The translations under genes and the position numbers were made by a program. Below the pieces are notes generated by a model. The model saw only the letters and a program-made list of their open reading frames with translations, did not search any database and was not told the origin of the DNA. This document shows positions 1-8,531 of a DNA stretch of 64,000 bases, piece after piece (the first letter of the stretch is position 1; every line of letters starts with the position of its first letter). The stretch is from Abyssibius alkaniclasticus. Its GTDB lineage: Bacteria > Pseudomonadota > Alphaproteobacteria > Rhodobacterales > Rhodobacteraceae. The stretch spans positions 1,892,501 through 1,956,500 of the forward strand of contig NZ_CP095732.1 in assembly GCF_020447305.1 (NCBI RefSeq), written 5' to 3'.

Positions 1-2
1 CC

Positions 3-170
3 TTCACCGTCACCCAAACTTTCCTTGACCATTTCGGCCTGGAGACCCCGCGCGATTTGCCGGGCGTGAAAGAGCTGCGCGAAAGCGGAATGCTCGACAA
101 CCGCCCACCCCCCGGCAAGGGCGAGGATGAGGGCGAGGCCGATGCCGATACCGATGATTTTTTCGACTAG
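3..170 (+). CDS. scpB: Segregation and condensation protein B, C-terminal fragment (5' end outside window)
   Basis: This is the last 55 codons of a gene that begins before the window. The visible peptide contains TQTFLDHFGLETPRDLPGVK followed by KELRESGMLD and then an acidic Gly/Asp-rich tail ending DDFFD. The motif matches the end of the second winged-helix domain of ScpB, the kleisin-associated partner of ScpA in the SMC chromosome-condensation complex, which acts in the cytoplasm on DNA. The acidic tail is typical of alphaproteobacterial members. It ends 3 bp before the end of the convergent dcd gene. The assignment rests on a short fragment, so it is good but not certain. Confidence 0.8.
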   Translation, partial: FTVTQTFLDHFGLETPRDLPGVKELRESGMLDNRPPPGKGEDEGEADADTDDFFD

Positions 171-173
171 CCC

Positions 174-1277
174 CTAGGTGCTTTTGAAATGCTTGGCCAG
201 CTTCAGCCCCTGGCCCTGATAGTTGGATTTCAGATCGGCACCATAAAGGATATCGGGCGTTTCGGCCATATTCTCATAAACCAGCCGCCCGACAATCTGC
301 CCGTGCTCCAGCGCGAAGGGTGCCTCGTGGCAGCGCACTTCCAGCACGCCGCGCGCGCCTTTGCCACCGGCGGCGGCATGGCCGAATCCGGGGTCGAAAA
401 ACCCCGCATAATGCACCCGGAACTCGCCCACCATCGCCACATAGGGGGCCATTTCGGCGGCATATCGCGGCGGGATATGCACCGCCTCGCGGCTGACGAG
501 AATGTAGAACGCGCCGGGGTCGAGGATGATGCGGCCCTGTTCGCTATGCACCTCGTCCCAAAACGCGGCCACGGGGTAATGGTTGAGTTTTTCAAGGTCG
601 ATCAGCCCGGTATGGGGGCGCGCGCGCCAGCCGACATGGCGGGTTTTGGCGGGCGCAAGATCGACCGAAAAGCCAAGCCCCTGGTCGATATGCGCTTCGC
701 CATCGACCAGCAGGTCGCGCGCATTCAGGTCGCGCAGCGCATCGTCATTCAGCAGCACCTGCCCGTGGCGAAAGCGGATCTGGTTCAACCGCACACCGGG
801 GCGGGCAAGCACCGAAAACGAGCGCGGCGAGATTTCGGCGTAAAGCGGGCCGGTATAGCCAGCATCGACACGGTCAAATTCGGTGCCATTATCGGCAATC
901 AGGCGGGTGAACAGGTCAAGCCGCCCGGTGCTTGATTTGGCATTGGCCACGGCGGTCACATCGGTTGGCAGCGCCAGGCGCTCTTGCAATTCCACAACAT
1001 AGACACAGCCCTTTTCCAGCACCGCGCCTTGGCTCAGGTCCAGCGCGTGCATCGAAAAATCGGCCAGCCTGTCGGCCACGCTGTTGCCCGCACCCGGCAG
1101 GAACGAGGCGCGCACCCGCCAGGCCCGCGCCCCAAGCCGCAGGTCTATCGAGGCGGGCTGGATCTGGGCGTCGGGGATGGGGGCACTGGCGGAAATCATG
1201 CCACCCGCGATCATCTTGCGCAGCACCTGGCTGGGCAGCACACCCTTGTTCGGGCACATCTCGGTAATTGTGTTCAT
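174..1277 (-). CDS. dcd: dCTP deaminase, long two-domain form
   Basis: The enzyme deaminates dCTP to dUTP for thymidylate synthesis in the cytoplasm. The 367-residue protein is about twice the length of the E. coli enzyme and appears to contain two dUTPase-like jelly-roll halves. The first half carries IQPASIDLRLG near residue 40 and AKSSTGRLDLFTRL near 110; the second carries LDPGAFYILVSRE, GEFRVHYAGFFDPGFG and ends YQGQGLKLAKHF. I place the start at the second of two adjacent ATGs because an AGGGGG ribosome site lies four bases ahead of it. This long form is usual in alphaproteobacteria. The gene lies downstream of tRNA-Pro, separated by a terminator. Confidence 0.88.
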   Translation of the reverse strand: MNTITEMCPNKGVLPSQVLRKMIAGGMISASAPIPDAQIQPASIDLRLGARAWRVRASFLPGAGNSVADRLADFSMHALDLSQGAVLEKGCVYVVELQERLALPTDVTAVANAKSSTGRLDLFTRLIADNGTEFDRVDAGYTGPLYAEISPRSFSVLARPGVRLNQIRFRHGQVLLNDDALRDLNARDLLVDGEAHIDQGLGFSVDLAPAKTRHVGWRARPHTGLIDLEKLNHYPVAAFWDEVHSEQGRIILDPGAFYILVSREAVHIPPRYAAEMAPYVAMVGEFRVHYAGFFDPGFGHAAAGGKGARGVLEVRCHEAPFALEHGQIVGRLVYENMAETPDILYGADLKSNYQGQGLKLAKHFKST

Positions 1278-1293
1278 CATACCCCCTGATAGC

Positions 1294-1324
1294 AAAAAAC
1301 GCCGACCAATGGTCAGCGTTTTTT
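1294..1324 (-). terminator. Rho-independent terminator after tRNA-Pro
   Basis: A long inverted repeat, arms AAAAAACGCTGACC and GGTCGGCGTTTTTT on the minus strand with a three-base loop, contains one T-G wobble that pairs only in the minus-strand transcript. It sits three bases after the tRNA-Pro CCA end and before the dcd start. It should end the tRNA transcript. Confidence 0.8.
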
Positions 1325-1327
1325 AGC

Positions 1328-1404
1328 TGGTCGGGCTAGCAGGATTCGAACCTACGACCTTCCGTCCCCCAGACGGACGCGCTACCAGACTGCGCTATAG
1401 CCCG
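1328..1404 (-). tRNA. tRNA-Pro (anticodon GGG)
   Basis: A full cloverleaf reads on the minus strand. The acceptor arms are CGGGCTA and TAGCCCG, the T arm contains GGTTCGAATCC, and the anticodon stem TCCGT/ACGGA encloses the loop CTGGGGG. The anticodon GGG (1368-1370) reads proline codons CCC and CCU. The 3' CCA is encoded in the DNA. Length is 77 bases. Confidence 0.97.
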
Positions 1405-1465
1405 ACGCGGCTGTTATAGTCATCTTCTTGGGCGGGGCAAGGGGCAAAAGCGCGCAAACCGGCGC

Positions 1466-1969
1466 TTAAAGCGAATCAATATCCCGATCGGCGGCAGCGG
1501 CCACGCGGTCGCGCAGGTTTGACAATTGCCGATGGATTTCGCGCAATGAGAGAGCGGGCGCGGTGGCCTTTTCGGCCGGCACCGGCGGGGCCTTTGGGGT
1601 TTTGGCCGGAGCCGGATCGGGGGCCGGTTCGGGGGCCGAAACAGGCGCAGGGGCAGAAGCGGCGGCGGCAGGCGCAGGTTTCGCCGCGGCTTCGGCCTCG
1701 GCTGCGCCAAGCTCGACGACATGGCGAATGCCGCGTTCGCGCAACAGTTTTTGCGCGCCCCGAATGGTCAGCCCGTCGCCATGCAGCAGGCGCTGCAAGC
1801 CGCGCAGCAGGCGCACATCATCGGGGCGATAATAGCGCCGCCCGCCGCCGCGCTTGACCGGACTGATCTGGTGAAACTTGGTTTCCCAAAAGCGCAAAAC
1901 ATGCGCTGGAACGCCTAAATCCTCCGCGACCTCGCTGATTGTGCGGAAAGCATCGGGCGATTTTTCCAT
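1466..1969 (-). CDS. MerR-family transcriptional regulator
   Basis: A 167-residue DNA-binding protein. The N-terminal 75 residues form a MerR winged helix: [19 protein letters not shown], then a [22 protein letters not shown] recognition wing split around residue 45. A second helical stretch follows, then an Ala/Pro-rich linker at about 95-140 and a short C-terminal helix. No Cys-based metal site is seen, so it is not a classical metal sensor. It lies nine bases downstream of ihfA and is probably co-transcribed with it; this plsX-fabH-ihfA-merR order is conserved in alphaproteobacteria. Its target is unknown. The low-complexity linker is the only odd part. Confidence 0.85.
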   Translation of the reverse strand: MEKSPDAFRTISEVAEDLGVPAHVLRFWETKFHQISPVKRGGGRRYYRPDDVRLLRGLQRLLHGDGLTIRGAQKLLRERGIRHVVELGAAEAEAAAKPAPAAAASAPAPVSAPEPAPDPAPAKTPKAPPVPAEKATAPALSLREIHRQLSNLRDRVAAAADRDIDSL

Positions 1970-1978
1970 TGCCCGGCC

Positions 1979-2281
1979 TTAAGACTTCTTGCCGGAATCA
2001 ACCCGCTCTTTCATCAGGTGAGAGGGGCGAAATGTCAGCACACGGCGCGGTGCAATGGGCACTTCCTCGCCGGTTTTCGGGTTGCGGCCAACGCGCGCGT
2101 TTTTCGAGCGCACCGAAAATGTGCCGAAAGAAGAAATTTTCACCGTCTCGCCTGATGCGAGCGCGTCTGACATATGGTCCAACACCGATTCAACCAAACT
2201 TGCGGAATCGTTGCGCGAAAGGCCGACTTCACGAAACACTGCTTCACCCAAATCCATTCGCGTCAGGGTTGAACTACTCAT
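1979..2281 (-). CDS. ihfA: Integration host factor subunit alpha
   Basis: IHF alpha pairs with IHF beta and bends DNA sharply at specific sites, affecting transcription, recombination and replication. The 100-residue protein begins [20 protein letters not shown] and contains the DNA-binding beta arm with the [13 protein letters not shown] signature near residues 60-72, including the conserved intercalating proline region. Length matches the family. The ATG is preceded by GGAG six bases upstream. The 196-bp gap upstream contains TTGACT (2332-2337, minus strand) that could be a -35 element, but no good -10 box is visible, so read-through from fabH is also possible. Confidence 0.95.
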   Translation of the reverse strand: MSSSTLTRMDLGEAVFREVGLSRNDSASLVESVLDHMSDALASGETVKISSFGTFSVRSKNARVGRNPKTGEEVPIAPRRVLTFRPSHLMKERVDSGKKS

Positions 2282-2477
2282 ATGACATCTCCAAAAATAA
2301 TAAGGCTAAGTTAGGTGCATTCCTGAAAAGGAGTCAATATCAGACACTTGCGCGCCGCAGTTTGAATGCCAGATTAAGAAATATTCTGCCCAAAAGGGAA
2401 AATTTCTTGCGCGCACAAGACCTGCCCATACGCCACATGGTTGAAATTTGCAATTTGCAAGCGGGTTGCGGTGGCGC

Positions 2478-3455
2478 CTACCAGCGCATTGTCGCAGCAC
2501 CCCAGGCCAGCCCGCCGCCGATGGCCTCCATCAACAACATGTCGCCATCCTTGATCTGCCCGCGCGCCCGCGCCACCGAAAGCGCCAGCGGGATCGAGGC
2601 GGCCGAGGTGTTGCCGTGGTCCTGCACGGTCACCACAACGCGGGTCATCGGCACACCCATTTTATGGGCCGTGCGGGTGATGATGCGCAGATTGGCCTGA
2701 TGCGGCACGATCCAGTCGATTTCATCGGCGGTTATGCCGGCCTTGGCCATTGCCGTTTCGCCCGATTCCGCCAGCTTGACCACCGCGTGTTTGAACACTT
2801 CCTGGCCCTGCATCCGCAGCACACCGGCCGATTGTGTTGAAGAGACGCCGCCATCGACATAAAGCAGATCGTTATAGCGGCCATCTGAATTCAGGTCGGT
2901 CGACAGGATGCCACGGTCGTTCTTGTCGCCATTGCCGGGGCGCGATTCCAGCACCAGCGCACCGGCCCCGTCGCCAAACAGCACGCAAGTGGAACGGTCG
3001 CTCCAGTCCATGATGCGGCTGAAGGTTTCAGCGCCAATGACCAGCACGCGGTGCGCCTGGCCCGATGCAATCAGCGAATTGGCCATGCCAAGCGCATAGA
3101 TGAACCCGGCACAGACCGCAGCCACATCAAAGGCAAAGCCCTTTTCCATGCCGATGGCGTGCTGCACACGCGTGGCGGTCGAGGGGAAGGTTTGGTCGGG
3201 CGTGGCCGTGGCCAGCACGATCGCGTCAATATCATGGCCCGTCAGCCCGGCATCTTCCAGTGCGGCCAGCGCGGCCTTGGTGGCAAGGTCCGAGGTTTTT
3301 TCGCCGTCTGCAGCAAAATGGCGCCGTTCAATGCCCGTGCGGGTGCGAATCCACTCATCCGAGGTTTCGAGCGATTTTTCAAACTCGGCATTTTCAACCA
3401 CACGCTCGGGTAGGTAATGCCCGCAGCCAACGGCCACAGCGCGATTTAATGTCAT
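2478..3455 (-). CDS. fabH: 3-oxoacyl-[acyl-carrier-protein] synthase III (KAS III)
   Basis: FabH condenses acetyl-CoA with malonyl-ACP to start each fatty acid. The 325-residue protein has the full catalytic triad: Cys115 in DVAAVCAGF, His252 in IVPHQANLR and Asn282 in HGNTSAAS. The family motifs GDGAGALVLE and the C-terminal GGGLAWGA are also present. Its ATG overlaps the plsX stop codon as ATGA, so the two genes are translationally coupled, linking phospholipid and fatty-acid synthesis. Length matches the family closely. Confidence 0.97.
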   Translation of the reverse strand: MTLNRAVAVGCGHYLPERVVENAEFEKSLETSDEWIRTRTGIERRHFAADGEKTSDLATKAALAALEDAGLTGHDIDAIVLATATPDQTFPSTATRVQHAIGMEKGFAFDVAAVCAGFIYALGMANSLIASGQAHRVLVIGAETFSRIMDWSDRSTCVLFGDGAGALVLESRPGNGDKNDRGILSTDLNSDGRYNDLLYVDGGVSSTQSAGVLRMQGQEVFKHAVVKLAESGETAMAKAGITADEIDWIVPHQANLRIITRTAHKMGVPMTRVVVTVQDHGNTSAASIPLALSVARARGQIKDGDMLLMEAIGGGLAWGAATMRW

Positions 3456-4558
3456 GAATTGGCCTCTTCGGCGTTTTGCGCCGTATCTTTGCCTTGTCGT
3501 GCGCCAGATGCAACCCGCGCTGCCAATCTTTCGGTAAAACCATTCTCGGTCAGCGTGAAGGCCAGCTTGATGGCGGCTGAAAACCCTGTCGCATCGGCCC
3601 GGCCGTGGCTTTTGATGACCGTGCCGTTCAGCCCCAGAAACACACCGCCATTCACGCGGCGCGGGTCGATCCTTGCCTGCAGGCGGCGCAGCGAGGTCAG
3701 CGCGAACAGCGCCCCAAGCCGCGACAGAATGGAATGGCTGAAGGCTTCTTTCAGCAATGTGCGCACCATTGCCGCGGTGCCTTCGCCAGCCTTGAGCGCG
3801 ATATTGCCGGTGAACCCGTCGGTCACAATCACATTGGCGCGGCCGGTGGGCAGGTCATTGCCCTCGACATAGCCGACAAACTCGAAATCCGATGTCGGGG
3901 CGGCGGCGGTCAGCAATTCGGCAGCCTCGTGCAGCTCGGCGCGGCCCTTGTGCTGTTCGGTGCCGACATTCAGCAAGCCAACCTTCGGGCGCGCAAGCCC
4001 AAGCGCGTTGCGCGCGTATGAGGCACCCATAATGGCATATTGCAGCAGATCATCGGCATCGGCGCGGATATCGGCGCCAACATCGAGCATGACCGACTGG
4101 TAGGGCGGCTTGAGGCTGGGCCAAAGCACGCCAATGGCCGGGCGGTTCACGCCGGGGGCCTTGCGCAAGGTCAACATCGACAGCGCCATCAGCGCGCCGG
4201 TATTTCCGCAAGAGACCGCCACCGAGGCCTTGCCCTCGGCCACCGATTGCAGCGTCGCCATCATCGAGGTGCCCTTGCCATTGCGCAATGCCAATGACGG
4301 TTTCGCATCCATCGAGATGGTTTTTTCGGTATGAATGATCTCGCAGCGTTCAGCTAGTTCGGGGCGGCGTTTGAGCAGCTTTTCAAGCTCGGGCCTGTCG
4401 CCATGCACCACAAAACGGATGCGCGGGTTTACCTTGGCAGATTTGGCCATGCCGCCGATAACGGCGCGCGGGCCAAGATCGCCCCCCATTGCATCAATCG
4501 AAATGACAACAGGGGCGGTGGTCGCGGGGGTGGTCAAACTTGTGTTATCGTCGGTCAT
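3452..4558 (-). CDS. plsX: Phosphate acyltransferase PlsX
   Basis: PlsX converts acyl-ACP to acyl-phosphate, the donor for the first acylation of glycerol-3-phosphate. The 368-residue protein begins with an extended hydrophilic leader of about 16 residues before the conserved VISIDAMGGDLGPRAVIGG motif. SCGNTGALMA near residue 115 and VTDGFTGNIALK in the C-terminal half are typical. It follows rpmF by 24 bp and overlaps fabH by four bases. The gene order DUF177-rpmF-plsX-fabH is widely conserved in bacteria. Confidence 0.96.
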   Translation of the reverse strand: MTDDNTSLTTPATTAPVVISIDAMGGDLGPRAVIGGMAKSAKVNPRIRFVVHGDRPELEKLLKRRPELAERCEIIHTEKTISMDAKPSLALRNGKGTSMMATLQSVAEGKASVAVSCGNTGALMALSMLTLRKAPGVNRPAIGVLWPSLKPPYQSVMLDVGADIRADADDLLQYAIMGASYARNALGLARPKVGLLNVGTEQHKGRAELHEAAELLTAAAPTSDFEFVGYVEGNDLPTGRANVIVTDGFTGNIALKAGEGTAAMVRTLLKEAFSHSILSRLGALFALTSLRRLQARIDPRRVNGGVFLGLNGTVIKSHGRADATGFSAAIKLAFTLTENGFTERLAARVASGARQGKDTAQNAEEANS

Positions 4559-4582
4559 ATCGGACCAACCCCGCTGAATTGT

Positions 4583-4789
4583 TTACGCGGCGTCTTCGTC
4601 CAGGTCGACATCGTCAACCATCGCAACGACTTCACGCGAATCATAGTGGCCGCAGGCACCACATACATGGTGGGGGCGGCGCAATTCGCCACAATTGGGG
4701 CATTCATTGGGGTTTGCCGCAACCAATGCATCATGCGAACGCCGCATCCCACGACGCGAACGGGTGATTTTACTCTTAGGAACAGCCAT
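4583..4789 (-). CDS. rpmF: 50S ribosomal protein L32
   Basis: L32 is a small component of the large ribosomal subunit. The 68-residue protein starts [20 protein letters not shown], the family signature. Four cysteines, CPNC near residue 30 and CGAC near residue 43, form a zinc ribbon, so this is the zinc-binding (C+) form. The C terminus is unusually acidic ([11 protein letters not shown]), as in other Rhodobacterales. A GAGG ribosome site precedes the ATG. It sits between the DUF177 gene and plsX. Confidence 0.97.
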   Translation of the reverse strand: MAVPKSKITRSRRGMRRSHDALVAANPNECPNCGELRRPHHVCGACGHYDSREVVAMVDDVDLDEDAA

Positions 4790-4932
4790 GTCTCGACCTC
4801 ATATCAATAATCGGGGAAAGCCCCGGTATCCGGAATTGTTGGCGGCGACCTAGCAGAGCGCGCGGACAGATGCAAACCCGAACCAAACGAAACCCGGAAA
4901 ATAGCGAATTTAGTGCCATGCGCAAGCCGAAT

Positions 4933-5484
4933 TTACTGCGGCTTGCCCAGTTTATCCTTCAATGTCGCCAAAGCCGCAAACGGGTTGGGCTTCTCATCCG
5001 CCCCATCATCAGAAGAATCAGGCATATCAAGCACGGCATCTTCCTTGCGCGGATAGGGCGGCAGCGCCAGGGCCAGGGCCTCGGTGGCAATCAGGCCAAG
5101 GTCGATCACCTCGCCAAGCGGTTCCTGTGTTTCATCAAAATCGCGCTCTTCCATCGTGTCATCCATCTTTGCGGGCGGAACAAAGTGAATAAGCACTTCG
5201 GTTTCAATGCGGCTGCGCACCGGCTCCAATGTCACCACGCATTCCTGGGTTACGCTTGCGCCAAGTGTGCCGCGCAGCGCCCATTCATCACGGCGCAGGG
5301 GCGATATTTCGCCGGTAAAGCGAAATTTGCGCAGCCCCAGCAGGCCAAGCAGGGCGCGCAGGGCTTCGGCCTCGTCGGGCGTTGGCGCCTCGTCAAACCC
5401 TGTCGGATGCTTGTGGCTTAGGGCCTCAACCACACGCGGGCGGCTGAATTCGGGCCGTGAATCGGGCTTGTTATCGGCGGGCAT
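4933..5484 (-). CDS. DUF177/YceD-family protein
   Basis: A 183-residue YceD-family protein. Genes of this family sit directly before rpmF in many bacteria and have been linked to 23S rRNA accumulation; the exact biochemistry is not settled. The core contains LRGTLGASVTQECVVTLEPV near the middle, with the conserved QxC and E, followed by an acidic stretch (DDTMEERDFDETQEPLGEVI) and the end motif PNPFAALATLKDKL. A longer reading frame extends to 5574, but the internal ATG at 5484 gives the usual family length and leaves room for a promoter. No clear ribosome site supports either start. Confidence 0.85.
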   Translation of the reverse strand: MPADNKPDSRPEFSRPRVVEALSHKHPTGFDEAPTPDEAEALRALLGLLGLRKFRFTGEISPLRRDEWALRGTLGASVTQECVVTLEPVRSRIETEVLIHFVPPAKMDDTMEERDFDETQEPLGEVIDLGLIATEALALALPPYPRKEDAVLDMPDSSDDGADEKPNPFAALATLKDKLGKPQ

Positions 5485-5521
5485 TGGGCATTGGGCTTTC
5501 TGTTTGGCTGCGCGACGCTTG

Positions 5522-5549
5522 AAATTAAACAATGTAGGGGGTAGGTCAA
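5522..5549 (-). promoter_or_regulatory. Putative promoter for DUF177-rpmF-plsX-fabH
   Basis: On the minus strand TTGACC (5544-5549) and TAATTT (5522-5527) are 16 bp apart in the divergent gap between the DUF177 gene and bamE. This is a reasonable sigma-70 match and lies about 40 bp upstream of the chosen DUF177 start, which supports that shorter start. Confidence 0.45.
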
Positions 5550-5590
5550 CATGAACAAGGGTTGTAACGAACAACGCGTTTCATGGGGCG

Positions 5591-6070
5591 ATGATGGCAC
5601 ACCAACAGGCGGGCGGTAAACTACACAAGGCGGCACTGGTTGGCGCAACGGTGCTTTTGCTCGGGCTTTCGGGCTGTGTGCAGGTCGACTCGCACGGGTT
5701 TGTGCCGCTGGAGCCTGAACTGGCGCAAGTAGGCCCCGGCATGGCGGCCGATGATGTGCGCAGCCTGCTTGGCGCGCCTGCAACCGAAGGGTTTGGCGGC
5801 ACCAACAGCTGGTATTACATCTCGACCCGGGTCGAACGCCGTGGCCCGTTGCCGCCCCGCATTGCCGAACGGCAGATTGTCGGCATTGGATTTGACAGCG
5901 CAAACCGCGTTACGCAGGTCGAGCGGCTCAGCCTTGCCGATGGCCGGCTGATCGATCTGAACAACAATATCACCATAACCGATGGCCGCCGCCTGTCTTT
6001 CTTCGAGCAACTTCTGGGCAATCTGGGCAACTTCTCGGCCGAATCATTTGTGGGCGGCAGCGGCGGATAA
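5591..6070 (+). CDS. bamE: Outer-membrane assembly lipoprotein BamE (SmpA/OmlA family)
   Basis: BamE is an accessory lipoprotein of the BAM complex that inserts beta-barrel proteins into the outer membrane. The 159-residue protein has a lipoprotein signal with lipobox LSGC (Cys29) and the SmpA/OmlA fold signature: VGPGMAADDVRSLLGAPATE, then FGGTNSWYYISTRVE. The C-terminal part (ITDGRRLSFFEQLLGNLGNF) is typical of the alphaproteobacterial form. Two adjacent ATGs offer alternative starts. It is divergent from the DUF177 gene and followed by the ornithine-lipid acyltransferase, both envelope functions. Confidence 0.92.
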   Translation: MMAHQQAGGKLHKAALVGATVLLLGLSGCVQVDSHGFVPLEPELAQVGPGMAADDVRSLLGAPATEGFGGTNSWYYISTRVERRGPLPPRIAERQIVGIGFDSANRVTQVERLSLADGRLIDLNNNITITDGRRLSFFEQLLGNLGNFSAESFVGGSGG

Positions 6071-6158
6071 GCCCATTCGCCCCTTGCGCAGACCCGGGCG
6101 CTTGTTACATCTTGCATGAAAGGGCGGCACCGCCCCCGATCCAGCAGGAGCGCATCAC

Positions 6159-6890
6159 ATGCCTGGGTTCTTTCGCCAACGCTATCATGCCCGCTTTGCG
6201 GCAAGTGGTGCGGATATTGCTGCCGCGCAGGCCTTGCGCAGCCTGTGTTTCCGCGGCGATGCCAGCGCAACCGATGCCGATGGTTATGACCTTCGCTGCG
6301 CGCATGTGCTGGTTGAAGACAGCCGTAACAATGACCGGCTGGTCTGCACCTTCCGCATCCAGCATTTTGCATCTGGTCAGGATGTCGCCAAATCCTATTC
6401 GGCGCAATATTACGAGCTTTCGGCGCTTGCCGCCTATCCCGGTTCCCTTGTGGAAATGGGGCGGTTCTGCGTTGCCCCCGACATGCGCGACCCCGATATT
6501 CTGCGCAGCGCCTGGCGGATGATGGCCGATTATGTCGAGCAGAACGGTATTGAAATGCTGTTTGGCTGTTCGTCCTTCAAAGGGGCCGAGGCGGAATCGC
6601 ATAAAGATGCGTTTGCCCTGCTGGCCGCGCGCCATATCGCCCCGCGCCGCTGGCTGCCGCGGGTGAAGGCGCCAAGCGTCTTTCGCTTTGCGCGCCGCCT
6701 GAAGCGGATCAAACCGGATATGGGCGCGGCCTTGCGCGCCATGCCACCCTTGCTGCGCACCTATCTTGTCATGGGCGGCTGGGTGTCGGACCATGCGGTC
6801 GTTGACCGTGATTTGAACACCATGCACGTGTTTACCGGGCTGGAAATCGGCCAGATTCCGGCTGCGCGCCGCGCGCGTTTGCGGGCATAA
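6159..6890 (+). CDS. olsB: L-ornithine N-alpha-acyltransferase (GNAT family)
   Basis: OlsB transfers a 3-hydroxyacyl chain from ACP to ornithine, giving lyso-ornithine lipid, a phosphorus-free membrane lipid. The 243-residue protein has the OlsB-type GNAT fold: ALRSLCFRG near the start, LVCTFRI, YELSALAAYPGSLVEMGRFC near residue 90 and MLFGCSSFKGAE. A ribosome site AGGAG precedes the ATG by about eight bases. The matching second acyltransferase olsA is not in this window. Similar hemolysin-like GNAT proteins exist, but length and motifs favour OlsB. Confidence 0.85.
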   Translation: MPGFFRQRYHARFAASGADIAAAQALRSLCFRGDASATDADGYDLRCAHVLVEDSRNNDRLVCTFRIQHFASGQDVAKSYSAQYYELSALAAYPGSLVEMGRFCVAPDMRDPDILRSAWRMMADYVEQNGIEMLFGCSSFKGAEAESHKDAFALLAARHIAPRRWLPRVKAPSVFRFARRLKRIKPDMGAALRAMPPLLRTYLVMGGWVSDHAVVDRDLNTMHVFTGLEIGQIPAARRARLRA

Positions 6891-7010
6891 TGCGCATTTG
6901 ATGCGTATTCCAGTTGTGAAACCTGCACAAAATGCGCTAATAATCGGGAATAGCTTAACAATTACGCCAGTGCCTGCTCTCTAACCCGACCGATGGTGGA
7001 GCCAAAGTCG

Positions 7011-8522
7011 ATGGATCGCTGGACAAACGACCCGCGCGTGGCGAAGGAAACTTCGTCGAGATTCGGGCTTGCCGTTGCTGCGGTGGGCGCTGGGGTGGTC
7101 GGGCTTGTTTTGCTGACATTCGTGCTGTTCTCATCCTCTCGCGATGCGCCGGTGTCGAATATTTCGCTGTCCGAGGCGCTGGAAACCGCGCTGGCACAGG
7201 TTGTGACCTTTCGCAGCCCGGCGTTACAGCCCGACGGGCGCGCCGCCATGCTGGTGCAAAAACGCGAAGCGGCAATGGCGCTGCGTGATCGGCTTGGCCC
7301 GCTGGCGGCACAGGAACCCGCGCTGTTCGCGCTGCTGAACGGGCGGCTGGATACGGCGCAGAAATCGGTGCGCATCGCCTCTGCGTATGATGTTGATATT
7401 GCGGCCAGCGTGGCCCGTCTGCGTATGGATTACACGCTTGCCGCCCAGTTGCTGCGCCGCGCGCTTGAACAGGGGCCGGACAATGCGCTGCAATTGCGCT
7501 TGTCGCTGGCCGATATTCTTGCCGAACAGGGCCGTGTCACCGGCGATGTCGAGCCCATGCGCGAGGCGGTTGCGCTTTATCAGGACACCATCATTCCGGG
7601 CGTTGAAGACCCCGAAGAACTGGCGCTTGTCACCAACAATCTGGGGATCGCCTTGCAGGGGCTTGCCGTGCAAACCCGCAACACCGCAATGCTGGAAGAG
7701 GCCGCAATGGCCTTTGCCGAAAGTCTGCGTATCGCGCCCGATGGGGGCGGCAGCGCCAGCACCAAGGCGAATTTGGCCTCGGTTCTGTATGATCTTGCCG
7801 TGATCGAGCCCAGCGAAACGCTGCTTGCCGCCGCCGAGACCGCGCTGCGTGACGCTGTGCAAATCGGCACAACGCCGATGATGTCGCTCTATCAGCGTCA
7901 GTTGGTATCGGTGCTGCTTTTGCAGGCGCAAAACCCGGCCCAAACCCCGCCATTTGATGAGATCGACCAGCTTTTACAGGCGGTTGTCTATGCATCGCCG
8001 CCGATACTCACGGTAAATCAGGCGGCTTCGCTTTATACGAAATTTGGCAATGTTCTGGCCCAGCACGGTGAAATTGCCGCCGATAGCGGGCTTTTGGTGC
8101 GCGCAGCCCAGGCCTATGACGCAGCCCTGTCACGGGTTGACCAGACAGCGCAACCGCTGGTTTGGGCGGGCCTGCAGGCGAATTTGGGCACTGTGAATGC
8201 GGGTCTGGCTGGCCGCAATGTCGCCGGCTACGGATATGAGCAGGCGGCCGCGGCCTTTCGCGCAGCACTTGGCACCTATTCGGCCCAGGGCGCAAGCCTG
8301 CACTGGGCGATGATTCAAAGCAATTTCGCGCTTACACTCGAGGGTGAGGCCGCCCGGCTTGGCGATGTGAACCTGCTGAACGAATCGTTGCGCCGCTATT
8401 CCGCTGCGCTGGATTTGCTCGAGGACATCGACCCGGCTATGGCGCGCCAGGTGCGGCAAAACCTGACACTGGCCGAGCTGCGCACCGTTGAAATGCAATT
8501 GCAGATGAGCAGTTCAAACTAG
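7011..8522 (+). CDS. Unrecognised membrane-anchored, TPR-like helical protein
   Basis: I do not recognise the specific family. The 503-residue protein has a short cytoplasmic N terminus, a single hydrophobic segment at about residues 19-41, and then a long region rich in Ala, Leu and Gln in helical pairs (for example YTLAAQLLRRALEQGPDNAL and MLEEAAMAFAESLRIAPDG), which looks like degenerate tetratricopeptide repeats. The bulk should therefore face the periplasm as a protein-interaction surface. I chose the ATG at 7011 because GGAG lies nine bases ahead; an upstream ATG at 6993 is possible. It follows olsB by 120 bp and is convergent with pyrE. Confidence 0.7.
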   Translation: MDRWTNDPRVAKETSSRFGLAVAAVGAGVVGLVLLTFVLFSSSRDAPVSNISLSEALETALAQVVTFRSPALQPDGRAAMLVQKREAAMALRDRLGPLAAQEPALFALLNGRLDTAQKSVRIASAYDVDIAASVARLRMDYTLAAQLLRRALEQGPDNALQLRLSLADILAEQGRVTGDVEPMREAVALYQDTIIPGVEDPEELALVTNNLGIALQGLAVQTRNTAMLEEAAMAFAESLRIAPDGGGSASTKANLASVLYDLAVIEPSETLLAAAETALRDAVQIGTTPMMSLYQRQLVSVLLLQAQNPAQTPPFDEIDQLLQAVVYASPPILTVNQAASLYTKFGNVLAQHGEIAADSGLLVRAAQAYDAALSRVDQTAQPLVWAGLQANLGTVNAGLAGRNVAGYGYEQAAAAFRAALGTYSAQGASLHWAMIQSNFALTLEGEAARLGDVNLLNESLRRYSAALDLLEDIDPAMARQVRQNLTLAELRTVEMQLQMSSSN

Positions 8523-8531
8523 ACGAACAGG

